Positions 1 to 6,352 of a stretch of 10,541 bases of DNA are shown in pieces. The translations under genes were made by a program, and so were the position numbers. Origin of the DNA: CAZESH01 sp964514665 (GTDB lineage Bacteria > Bacillota > Bacilli > Paenibacillales > KCTC-25726); NCBI GenBank assembly GCA_964514665.1, contig CAZESH010000143.1, positions 1-10,541 on the forward strand, in the 5' to 3' direction. Position 1 is the first letter of the stretch. Each line of letters starts with the position of its first letter. Below the pieces are notes generated by a model. It had not been told where the DNA came from. It searched no databases and saw only the letters and a program-made list of their open reading frames with translations.

Positions 1-2
1 TT

Positions 3-2012
3 CAAACCTTGACCCATGAGGACGATTTGGAAGCGGGGTTAAAGCTGGCGATGCAGGCAATGTCGGGGGAAATCAATCAGTATCAAATGGAGAAAAGATA
101 TTATCATAAAAAAGGACACGCAGTTTGGGTCTTGTCAAGTGTTTCAATCGTTCGTGGCGATCAGAGGGAACCGCTGTATTTTTTTGTCCAAATTCAAGAT
201 ATTTCAGAACGTAAAACGGTTAAAAAATTATTGGAAGAAAATAAGCAGCGTTACGAGTCTTTGTTTAAAAGCCATTCCGATCCTGTTCTATTGCTCTCTC
301 TTGAAGCGGAGATATTGAATGTCAACGATGCCTGCGAAAAGGGTACGGGGTATTCGAAAGTTGAACTGCTGCAATTGACGCCTGCAAGGCTCCATGAGAA
401 CAAACAGCTTTTTAATCAACATTTCCAAGAAGCATTGGAGGGAGAACCGCAAGAATTTGAAAGCGTTATCATACATAAGCTCGGACATGCCGTTTTATTC
501 AGAATTACCCATATTCCGATCGTAATGGACGAAAAAATCATTGGCGTTTATTGCATTGCAAAAGATATTAGCGAATATCGCAAAATTCAAAGAGCACTGC
601 TAGAAAGTCAAGAACGTTACAAATCGCTGTATCGATATACGCCTGATGCTGTCGTTCAGAAAAATCCCGACGGTCGTTATATGTCCGTTAATCCTGCTTT
701 TGAAAAGCTGACAGGATACAGTATCGAAGAGCTGCTGCAGATGTCTTTTACAGACATCACATTCCCCGAGGACTTGAACGAATGCCTGCTGTATTTCCAT
801 AAAACATTAGCGGGAGAGCCTCAGAGCTATGAAAAAAGAATCAAACATAAACAAGGCCATTTTATTTATTGCCATTTCACCTATGTGCCTATCGTTGTTG
901 ACAATGAAAATGTCGGAGTCTACGGAATTGTAAAGGATGTTACGAAGCATAAACAAAAAACAGAGCAGCTGCGTTATCACGAGGAGCTTTACAAATTAAT
1001 ATCCGAGAATGCTTTGGACGTGATTTCCTATACGACACCGGATGGCATTGCCCAATATGTGTCGCCTGAAATAAAAACCTTGCTAGGTTATGATCCGCAT
1101 GAGATCGTCGGAAAACCTTTGATCGAATTTTGGCACCCGGATGATGTCGTGACGATTGCGAAGTCCAATATTCTCATGGATAAGGATTCGGATATCTTCA
1201 CATGCAGGGTACGCCATAAAAACGGCCGATACATTTGGTTTGAGACTACGGTTAAAGCCATCCGGAATGAACAGGGAAAAATTGAAAAGCTATTGGGCAT
1301 CGGCCGGGACATATCGGAAAGAAAGCAAGTCGAGCAGCTGATGCTGCATTCGGAAAAGCTTTCGGTTGCGGGACAATTGGCCGCCGGCATCGCACATGAA
1401 ATCCGCAATCCTTTAACGGCGATTAAAGGGTTTTTGAAATTACTGGAACGTCAGCTTCATGAGAAGCCGCATTATTATGATATCCTCCATGCCGAGATCG
1501 ATCGGATCGAACTTATTGTGAATGAACTTTTGATTTTGGCAAAGCCGCATGTTGTCGAATACCGGAATAGAGATATCCAAGATATTTTCCGAAAAGTGCT
1601 TACCCTGATGGAAGCCCAAGCCTTGATGAAAAACATTCAGTTCCATACAAATTTTGAAGCAGACGAGCTGTTTATCCAATGCGATGAAAATCAATTAAAA
1701 CAAGTATTTATTAATTGTATTAAAAATGCCATTGAATCGATGCAAAATGGCGGTACGATTACGACAGAAATATCAAGAAGCGACAGGGATCATGTCCTTG
1801 TCACGATTTCCGATCAGGGGTGCGGAATACCCGAGGAGCATTTGAAAAAAATCGGCGAGCCATTTTACACCACAAAAGAGAAGGGGACCGGTTTAGGCTT
1901 TATGGTAAGCAAGAAAATCATTGAATCCCACTGCGGGCTATTAAACGTAAAAAGCCAAACGGATGCAGGCACCCGAGTTGAAATTTTATTTCCGACAAAC
2001 ATTAATAAGTAA
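3..2012 (+). CDS. Multi-PAS sensor histidine kinase, sporulation-kinase (KinA-like) type, 5' partial
   Basis: This is a cytoplasmic-looking sensor kinase that autophosphorylates on His and passes phosphate to a response regulator. The frame is open to the window edge, and the first visible residues are the C-terminal half of a PAS domain, so the true start lies upstream; the TTG at 9 is probably not the start. Counting from that TTG, PAS domains lie at about 1-68 (partial), 75-190, 200-315 and 325-440. A HisKA domain follows with H-box IAHEIRNPLTAIKGF (phospho-acceptor His463). The HATPase has N-box Asn569/Asn573, G1 DQGCGIP at 602-608, F-box EPFYTTK at 617-623 and G2 GTGLG at 626-630. All catalytic boxes are intact. 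No membrane segment is visible in this part. The H-box resembles the Bacillus phosphorelay kinases, so input to Spo0F/Spo0A is a reasonable inference. No response regulator lies downstream. Kinase assignment is near certain; the specific pathway is not. Confidence 0.95.
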   Translation, partial: QTLTHEDDLEAGLKLAMQAMSGEINQYQMEKRYYHKKGHAVWVLSSVSIVRGDQREPLYFFVQIQDISERKTVKKLLEENKQRYESLFKSHSDPVLLLSLEAEILNVNDACEKGTGYSKVELLQLTPARLHENKQLFNQHFQEALEGEPQEFESVIIHKLGHAVLFRITHIPIVMDEKIIGVYCIAKDISEYRKIQRALLESQERYKSLYRYTPDAVVQKNPDGRYMSVNPAFEKLTGYSIEELLQMSFTDITFPEDLNECLLYFHKTLAGEPQSYEKRIKHKQGHFIYCHFTYVPIVVDNENVGVYGIVKDVTKHKQKTEQLRYHEELYKLISENALDVISYTTPDGIAQYVSPEIKTLLGYDPHEIVGKPLIEFWHPDDVVTIAKSNILMDKDSDIFTCRVRHKNGRYIWFETTVKAIRNEQGKIEKLLGIGRDISERKQVEQLMLHSEKLSVAGQLAAGIAHEIRNPLTAIKGFLKLLERQLHEKPHYYDILHAEIDRIELIVNELLILAKPHVVEYRNRDIQDIFRKVLTLMEAQALMKNIQFHTNFEADELFIQCDENQLKQVFINCIKNAIESMQNGGTITTEISRSDRDHVLVTISDQGCGIPEEHLKKIGEPFYTTKEKGTGLGFMVSKKIIESHCGLLNVKSQTDAGTRVEILFPTNINK

Positions 2013-2016
2013 ATAT

Positions 2017-2030
2017 TAAAGTTAACTTTA
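2017..2030. repeat. 14-bp perfect palindrome between convergent genes
   Basis: TAAAGTTAACTTTA is a perfect palindrome that covers the minus-strand stop codon (2028-2030) and most of the 15-nt gap between the two convergent stop codons. It is AT-rich with no loop and no U-tract, so it is not a normal intrinsic terminator. No other terminator is visible at this junction. It may be chance. Confidence 0.35.
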
Positions 2031-2774
2031 CCGATCGTTGTCCATAATCATGTGTCCTTGTCTAAGTTCGATCTCGGTGAAGCCTGCCATTTTCGCTTCT
2101 TGAAACCGGATTGGCTTGTGTCTGCCAACGATTAGGATATTTTGCATGCAGGCGGCACCCGCAGACGGCAGGGAAAATGACCGGCTATAGGCAAATGCTT
2201 CGCGAAGTGTATAATGAATGGCGTTAATCAGTTTGTCATTTTCGCCTCTTCCAATCAGATTCAAGATGATCGATCCCTGCGAATCAAGCTTGTCTCGGGC
2301 GATTCCGAAAAATTCCCGGGTCGTTAAATGGCGCGGAGTTCCCTGATCGGTGAAAGCGTCCAAAATAATATAATCATAAGTCTGCTGCTTTTCACCCTCG
2401 AGAATACCGCGGCCGTCACCCACGATCACATTGTCCTTCCGATAACCGAAATACCTCCTGCTTAACTCCACGATTTTGTCGTCAAGCTCGACCACCTTAA
2501 AGTTTTTCTCCGAAAAATGTGCGGGGATCGTCCCTATACCATGTCCGATCACAAATGCTTTTTCAAAGGAAGGGTGATTAAATTCCATCAAATGGATGAT
2601 CGCTCTGGGATATTCAAACAGGATGCGTTCCGGATGGTTCAAATCCAGAGCACCTTGGATGTCCTCATTTGCAAACTGCAGAATCCGAAAATTTCCTTTC
2701 TCGCCGTAAAACTCCGATGTGTCGTAAACGGTGATCTCCTGATTATGGCTGAACGCCTTGAATAGGATATGCAA
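2028..2774 (-). CDS. Spermidine synthase-fold protein (SAM-binding methyltransferase-like)
   Basis: A 248-residue Rossmann-fold protein of the spermidine-synthase-like group. It has the nucleotide-binding loop VIGHGIGTIP (75-84), the acidic ribose-binding residue in VVELDD (94-99), GDGRG (119-123) and DYIILDAF (134-141). After this it continues with the P-x-H-L-T-T-x-E-F pattern (147-155) typical of spermidine-synthase-like proteins of unassigned function, rather than the D-x-x-D-P catalytic loop of true aminopropyltransferases. Polyamine synthesis is therefore doubtful. It starts at TTG, with AGGGAG 9 nt upstream. No ATG fits in frame near that site. The gene stands alone, convergent with the kinase and divergent from the peroxidase. 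Orphan members of this fold are common; the substrate cannot be read from sequence. Family assignment is good, function unknown. Confidence 0.85.
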   Translation of the reverse strand: MHILFKAFSHNQEITVYDTSEFYGEKGNFRILQFANEDIQGALDLNHPERILFEYPRAIIHLMEFNHPSFEKAFVIGHGIGTIPAHFSEKNFKVVELDDKIVELSRRYFGYRKDNVIVGDGRGILEGEKQQTYDYIILDAFTDQGTPRHLTTREFFGIARDKLDSQGSIILNLIGRGENDKLINAIHYTLREAFAYSRSFSLPSAGAACMQNILIVGRHKPIRFQEAKMAGFTEIELRQGHMIMDNDR

Positions 2775-2858
2775 GTCATCAATCTCCCTATATATAGTCC
2801 GTCCCGTCCCTCGAGTATGAGGTCCGCTCCCGCGACAATACTAGCTGTGCTTTGTGAC

Positions 2859-2887
2859 AGTATACCACGAGAGCAAATGCAGATGAA
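2859..2887 (-). promoter_or_regulatory. Candidate promoter for the spermidine synthase-like gene
   Basis: On the minus strand an extended -10, TGG-TATACT, lies at 2867-2859. A weak -35 (TTCATC, 2887-2882) sits 17 nt upstream. Transcription would start near 2852 and leave a leader of about 78 nt before the TTG start. The -10 is good and the -35 poor, which suits an extended -10 promoter. Confidence 0.45.
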
Positions 2888-2918
2888 GACACCCGCAAGC
2901 ATCAGATGACATGAGCTG

Positions 2919-2933
2919 ACAGTTTAATACTGT
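2919..2933. promoter_or_regulatory. Possible operator, ACAGT-N5-ACTGT
   Basis: A 15-bp dyad, ACAGT TTAAT ACTGT, sits in the divergent region about 25 nt upstream of the peroxidase -10. Its left half, as TGACAGT (2917-2923), also occurs at 2855-2861 over the opposite promoter. A regulator shared by both promoters is possible. Five-bp arms are weak evidence. Confidence 0.25.
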
Positions 2934-2945
2934 GGGAGAGAATCA

Positions 2946-2982
2946 AATCCTTTGTGGTATAATATGGATGTAACAAAGGATT
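2946..2982. promoter_or_regulatory. Perfect 10-bp inverted repeat bracketing the peroxidase -10 (candidate operator)
   Basis: AATCCTTTGT (2946-2955) and ACAAAGGATT (2973-2982) are exact reverse complements separated by 17 nt. The spacer contains the -10 hexamer and the expected transcription start. Because only the right arm would be transcribed, a DNA operator is more likely than an RNA hairpin. It does not match the PerR box I know (TTATAATNATTATAA). The binding protein is unknown. Confidence 0.5.
2955..2963 (+). promoter_or_regulatory. Extended -10 promoter of the glutathione peroxidase gene
   Basis: TGG-TATAAT is an extended -10 with a perfect hexamer at 2958-2963. No good -35 lies 16-18 nt upstream, as expected for an extended -10 promoter. 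Transcription would start near 2970, giving a leader of about 38 nt. Confidence 0.65.
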
Positions 2983-3007
2983 CAAAAGATGGAAGGGAGC
3001 AAGCACG

Positions 3008-3484
3008 ATGTCAATCTATGATTTCAAGGTGAAAACCGCCAAAGGTGACTATACATCACTGGAAAAATACAGGGGAAATGTCATGCTGATCGTCAATACG
3101 GCCAGCAAATGCGGATTCACCCCGCAATACAAAGATTTGCAAGACTTGTACCTGAAACATAAGGACCAAGGACTGATCGTCCTGGCTTTTCCCTGCAATC
3201 AATTCGGCGCGCAGGAGCCCGGCTCCGATAATGAAATTCAGAGCTTCTGCGAATTCAACTACGGCGTCACCTTCCCGGTCATGGGCAAAATCGACGTCAA
3301 CGGGCCGAACGCCGATCCGCTGTTTCAGCACCTGAAAAAAGAAGCGCCCGGTTTACTGAATACGAAAACGATCAAATGGAATTTCACCAAGTTTCTCGTC
3401 GACCGAAACGGCAAGGTACAGAACAGATACGCATCGGCCGATCCTGTCTCCACCGTTGATAAGGACCTGCAAACCTTTCTGTAA
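3008..3484 (+). CDS. Glutathione peroxidase-family thiol peroxidase (BsaA/Gpx type)
   Basis: A 158-residue cytosolic peroxidase of usual length that reduces hydrogen and organic peroxides. The catalytic tetrad is complete: Cys35 in NTASKCGFTPQY, Gln69 in NQFGAQEP, and Trp124/Asn125 in WNFTKF. It uses Cys rather than selenocysteine. Cys81 in SFCEFNYGVTFP occupies the position of the resolving Cys in thioredoxin-dependent non-animal Gpx enzymes, and Cys63 is in the conserved FPCNQF. Bacillota generally lack glutathione, so thioredoxin or bacillithiol-linked reduction is the likely route (inference). The ATG start has an AGGGAG site 8 nt upstream. It is transcribed from its own extended -10 promoter. 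No convincing terminator follows, so some read-through into the DedA gene is possible. Confidence 0.95.
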   Translation: MSIYDFKVKTAKGDYTSLEKYRGNVMLIVNTASKCGFTPQYKDLQDLYLKHKDQGLIVLAFPCNQFGAQEPGSDNEIQSFCEFNYGVTFPVMGKIDVNGPNADPLFQHLKKEAPGLLNTKTIKWNFTKFLVDRNGKVQNRYASADPVSTVDKDLQTFL

Positions 3485-3521
3485 TTGTATCCTCAATGGA
3501 TTCGAATTGAATCGTGTGGAA

Positions 3522-3530
3522 TGTTATGAT
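3522..3530 (+). promoter_or_regulatory. Candidate extended -10 promoter of the DedA-PAP2 gene
   Basis: TG-T-TATGAT is an extended -10 with a 5/6 hexamer; the -35 is weak. Transcription would start near 3537. This rules out the TTG at 3533 as a start, leaves ATG 3539 with almost no leader, and supports translation from GTG 3602. Confidence 0.4.
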
Positions 3531-3601
3531 GGTTGAGAATGAATGGATTAGGGGAATGTATTATTAAATTTTTCATCATGACTTGGAGGACAGGACAACT
3601 C

Positions 3602-4873
3602 GTGCACTTTCTCACCAATTGGATGGATCAATACGGATACTGGGTGTTATTTTTTGGCTTAATGGCAGAACTTGTCGCTTTCGGGATACCGACGGAAGTG
3701 CTGATGAGCTATGCCGGACTTCTTGTATTTCAGGGCCGGTTGAATTGGTTCATCAGTATTTTGACGGCGGGAATGGGCAGCATCGTCGGTATGACGGTTT
3801 CCTATTGGATCGGTTATAAACTGGGAACCCCATTTTTTGTTAAATATGGATCGCGTATGCATATGGGACCGGAACGGATAAAGAAAACATCGGAATGGTT
3901 TGAGCGTTACGGGAACAAACTGCTCTTGATTGCGTATTTTATCCCCGGTATTCGTCATGTCGCGGGTTATTTTTCCGGCATCACCCGAATTCCTTACCGA
4001 ACCTATGCGATTTATGCCTATACCGGGGCTTTTATATGGGTAGGCACCTTCATATCTCTGGGCAAAGTTCTTGGACCGAAATGGGAGCAGTATCATAAAA
4101 CGATTACCAAGTACCTCCTATATGCGGGAATCATTTTGGCCATTCTCCTGATTTTGCTTTACTTCTATCGAAAATACAAACGTCAACTGTTCGAGTTCAT
4201 CCTTGGCATACTCAGGCAAGGTGAAAAGACCTTTCGCACGATGGGACGGGTTAAGTTCTTGATTGTGATTGCTTTCGCTGTTTTTATATCGTTTTTCGCC
4301 GTCATGGTGGGATTGATCCAGGATTTTTTGGAACAGGAATTTACTGATTTTGATGCTGTTGCTTCATTTATTGTCCATGTTGTCTTTGACGAAACATGGG
4401 CCGTATGGATGGGTAATTTCGCATCATTGGTTTCTTTGTGGGTATTGGTTCCTTTGATCGTATCCACATTTGGGTGGATTGTATGGAAAAATAAGGATCG
4501 TTTTCTCGAGGCCCGATTTTTCGTGCTGGTTTTGCTGGGCGGAGAACTTTGGAATGAGGGGCTGAGGCACCTGTTTCACCGGACAGGCCCCACGAATATT
4601 CCCCATTCGTTTCCGAGCGAACAGACGCTGATTGTAATCATTTTTTGGGGCTTTGCCGCTTTTCTGGCAGTTCGTCACCTAAAAGCGATATGGATCCATT
4701 ATGCTGCATTCTTGGCAGTGATTGCAATTGCCCTTCTTGTCGGTTTAAGCTCTGTTTACTTTAATCTGCAATACCCGAGCGATGTGGTGGCCGGTTATGT
4801 TTTCGGCGGAGTCTGGCTCAGCATGAATATTGTGCTTCTTGAAATTTTTCGGGTTTTGCGTCAAGGGGAATGA
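3602..4873 (+). CDS. DedA/VTT-family membrane protein fused to a degenerate PAP2-like domain
   Basis: A 423-residue integral membrane protein in two parts. Residues about 1-190 are DedA/VTT: E23 and the I-P-T-E segment with E32 near the first hydrophobic segments, then FIPGIR at 114-119 with Arg118 and a following AGYFSG. DedA proteins are linked to lipid-carrier or phospholipid transport and membrane potential. Residues about 215-415 have the six-helix layout of PAP2 phosphatases, but the catalytic motifs are eroded: K-x6-R-P reads R322-x6-G329-P, PSGH reads PSEQ (338-341), and SR-x5-H-x3-D reads SS-x5-Q390-x3-D394. Both catalytic His are Gln. I chose GTG 3602 because GGAGGA (3585-3590) lies 11 nt upstream; in-frame TTG 3533, ATG 3539 and ATG 3578 lack a site. 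The MFS gene follows after 27 nt, so the two are probably co-transcribed. Confidence 0.9.
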   Translation: MHFLTNWMDQYGYWVLFFGLMAELVAFGIPTEVLMSYAGLLVFQGRLNWFISILTAGMGSIVGMTVSYWIGYKLGTPFFVKYGSRMHMGPERIKKTSEWFERYGNKLLLIAYFIPGIRHVAGYFSGITRIPYRTYAIYAYTGAFIWVGTFISLGKVLGPKWEQYHKTITKYLLYAGIILAILLILLYFYRKYKRQLFEFILGILRQGEKTFRTMGRVKFLIVIAFAVFISFFAVMVGLIQDFLEQEFTDFDAVASFIVHVVFDETWAVWMGNFASLVSLWVLVPLIVSTFGWIVWKNKDRFLEARFFVLVLLGGELWNEGLRHLFHRTGPTNIPHSFPSEQTLIVIIFWGFAAFLAVRHLKAIWIHYAAFLAVIAIALLVGLSSVYFNLQYPSDVVAGYVFGGVWLSMNIVLLEIFRVLRQGE

Positions 4874-4900
4874 CTTTTGGGGATGGAATGAGGTGGCGTA

Positions 4901-6085
4901 TTGAATTCTTTGGCTGAATCCAAAAAAAGAAAGCGATCCGCAATGAATCCGGTTATTCTGGTGCTTGGACTAGTCAGTTTGTTTACCGATTTGTCCAGCA
5001 ACATGATTGTGCCCATTCTTCCGCTGTATCTAACTGCCGTACTGCATGTGCAAGTTCAATCGATAGGCATTATTGAAGGTGTTGCGGAAAGTACTGCCAG
5101 CATTCTGAAGCTGTTCTCCGGTTGGCTGACGGACCGCTTTGGGAATCGAAAGCTTTTGCTGTTGCTCGGGTATGGTTTGTCCAATTTGACCAAGCCTTTT
5201 TTTGCGATAACTGATTCTTGGGGGCAGGTGCTTTTGCTTCGTTTTTCCGACCGTATCGGAAAAGGGATTCGAACCTCACCCCGCGATGCCCTTGTCGCGG
5301 ACGCATCAACAAAAGCAGAGAGGGGAAAAGCATTTGGTTTTCGCCGCGCGATGGACGCTTTGGGAGCGGCTTTAGGTCCACTGCTGGCTTTTGGCGTTTT
5401 GGCGCTGTATGCCGGGAACTATCGGCTCGTTTTTTGGCTGTCTGCGATACCGGGGACTCTGGCCGTTGCACTGATTATTTTCTTCTTAAACGAGAGAAAA
5501 CCAAGGGACAGCAGCAAGTCAATGCTTCCGAAAATATCGTTTAGAAATATGAATCGGCGGTTTTTATGGTTTTCTCTTGTTTCCACGCTGTTTACCCTCG
5601 GTAATTTTTCCGATGCTTTCCTGGTTTTGCGGGCGCACGAAGTCGGAATGCTGCCCGCTGTTATTCCGCTGGCCTTTTTTGCCTTCAATCTATCGAGCAG
5701 TGTGCTTTCCATGCCTGTTGGCATTCTCTCCGACCGCATAGGCAGGAGGCCGATTCTGATTTCCGGATTTATGATCTTTGCGGTGATTTATTACGGGTTC
5801 GGCAGGGTTCACAGCGTACTTTGGATGTGGATCCTATTTGTTTTATATGGATTTTACTATGCCTTTACGGACGGCATCCAAAAATCCTATATCGCCGATA
5901 TTGTAAAGCAAGGACAAAGGGGTACGGCATTTGGAACGTACAATGCGTTAACGGGACTGGCGGCGCTCCCGGCAAGCGTGCTTGCGGGTTTCTTGTGGCA
6001 AACATTCGGCCCCGTGGTTGCCTTCAATACGAGCAGTTTCATTGCTCTGCTGTCTGCTTTGCTCATGATCGTCTTTCGGATTTGA
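4901..6085 (+). CDS. MFS transporter, 12 predicted membrane segments
   Basis: A 394-residue major facilitator superfamily carrier of the inner membrane, substrate unknown. The first-half motif A is SGWLTDRFGNRK (73-84) and its second-half copy is VGILSDRIGRRP (273-284), which shows the internal duplication of the fold. Between them RFSDRIGKGIRTSPRDAL (114-131) is a highly conserved cytoplasmic segment of a widespread, poorly characterised MFS group. The N-terminus is lysine/arginine rich, as expected for a cytoplasmic end. The start is TTG, with AGGTGG 4 nt upstream; ATG at 4943 is an alternative but lacks a good site. It follows the DedA-PAP2 gene by 27 nt and is probably in the same operon, so a role related to envelope or lipid stress, or drug efflux, is conceivable but not shown. 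Confidence 0.9.
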   Translation: MNSLAESKKRKRSAMNPVILVLGLVSLFTDLSSNMIVPILPLYLTAVLHVQVQSIGIIEGVAESTASILKLFSGWLTDRFGNRKLLLLLGYGLSNLTKPFFAITDSWGQVLLLRFSDRIGKGIRTSPRDALVADASTKAERGKAFGFRRAMDALGAALGPLLAFGVLALYAGNYRLVFWLSAIPGTLAVALIIFFLNERKPRDSSKSMLPKISFRNMNRRFLWFSLVSTLFTLGNFSDAFLVLRAHEVGMLPAVIPLAFFAFNLSSSVLSMPVGILSDRIGRRPILISGFMIFAVIYYGFGRVHSVLWMWILFVLYGFYYAFTDGIQKSYIADIVKQGQRGTAFGTYNALTGLAALPASVLAGFLWQTFGPVVAFNTSSFIALLSALLMIVFRI

Positions 6086-6212
6086 CGAAAGTAACGATTT
6101 TGGGCCGAAACGGCATTGCGTTGTGCGGATTCGATCTTCCCCTATTTGGGCATTCAAGCAGTAATGGAAGATTCGATCGTGAACCGCAATTGGAGGGACT
6201 TGCATACGGCTT

Positions 6213-6237
6213 GCCAGCATACGATGCTGGTGTCTTT
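6213..6237 (+). terminator. Candidate weak intrinsic terminator after the MFS gene
   Basis: CCAGCAT (6214-6220) and ATGCTGG (6224-6230) form a perfect 7-bp stem with an ACG loop, extended by one G-U pair and followed by TGTCTTTT. The stem is good but the U-tract is interrupted, and it lies 128 nt after the MFS stop, so it may be only a partial terminator. Confidence 0.35.
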
Positions 6238-6305
6238 TCAAGAAACCGCCGACGGACAGCGATGAAGTGAGCGAAAGAGAAAATCATGTGCGCTTGATTT
6301 TTGTG

Positions 6306-6311
6306 TATAGT
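6306..6311 (+). promoter_or_regulatory. Possible -10 of the oxidoreductase gene
   Basis: TATAGT matches 5/6 of the sigma-A -10 and would place the start near 6318, 35 nt ahead of the ATG. I see no acceptable -35 at 16-18 nt, so this is tentative. Confidence 0.25.
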
Positions 6312-6352
6312 AGTAGGAGTGGACTTAATCTACATATACAGGAGGCAATGCT

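Larger units (their letters stand above)
6086..6352. other. Intergenic region with short repeats, no convincing gene
   Basis: This 267-nt stretch holds a 9-bp direct repeat GATTCGATC (6128-6136 and 6170-6178) and a 7-bp inverted repeat, ATCTTCC/GGAAGAT (6134-6140 and 6166-6172). It also holds the candidate terminator hairpin and the leader of the oxidoreductase gene. A plus-strand frame can be read from about 6096 to 6263 (around 55 codons), but it has no ribosome binding site and no recognisable motif, so it is not called. Confidence 0.5.

Noticed and set aside
2639..2902. Minus-strand frame of 87 codons overlapping the start of the spermidine-synthase-like gene
   Set aside because: It is in another frame of a well-supported gene, has no recognisable domain, and would begin upstream of the candidate start site.
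2946..2982. PerR box at the peroxidase promoter
   Set aside because: The arms do not match TTATAATNATTATAA, and the only similarity is the -10 hexamer itself.
3533..3601. Longer N-terminus of the DedA-PAP2 protein from TTG 3533 or ATG 3539
   Set aside because: Neither has a convincing ribosome binding site and the candidate transcription start is near 3537, whereas GTG 3602 is preceded by GGAGGA.
6073..6091. CTTTCG/CGAAAG hairpin at the MFS stop codon as a terminator
   Set aside because: The stem has only 6 bp, overlaps the stop, and is not followed by a proper U-tract; the 6214-6230 stem is better.
6096..6265. Possible gene remnant of about 55 codons in the MFS-oxidoreductase gap
   Set aside because: No ribosome binding site, no ATG near its beginning, and no recognisable protein similarity by eye.
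5821..6270. Plus-strand frame of 149 codons running out of the MFS gene into the gap
   Set aside because: Most of it overlaps the MFS gene in another frame, and the tail has no family features.
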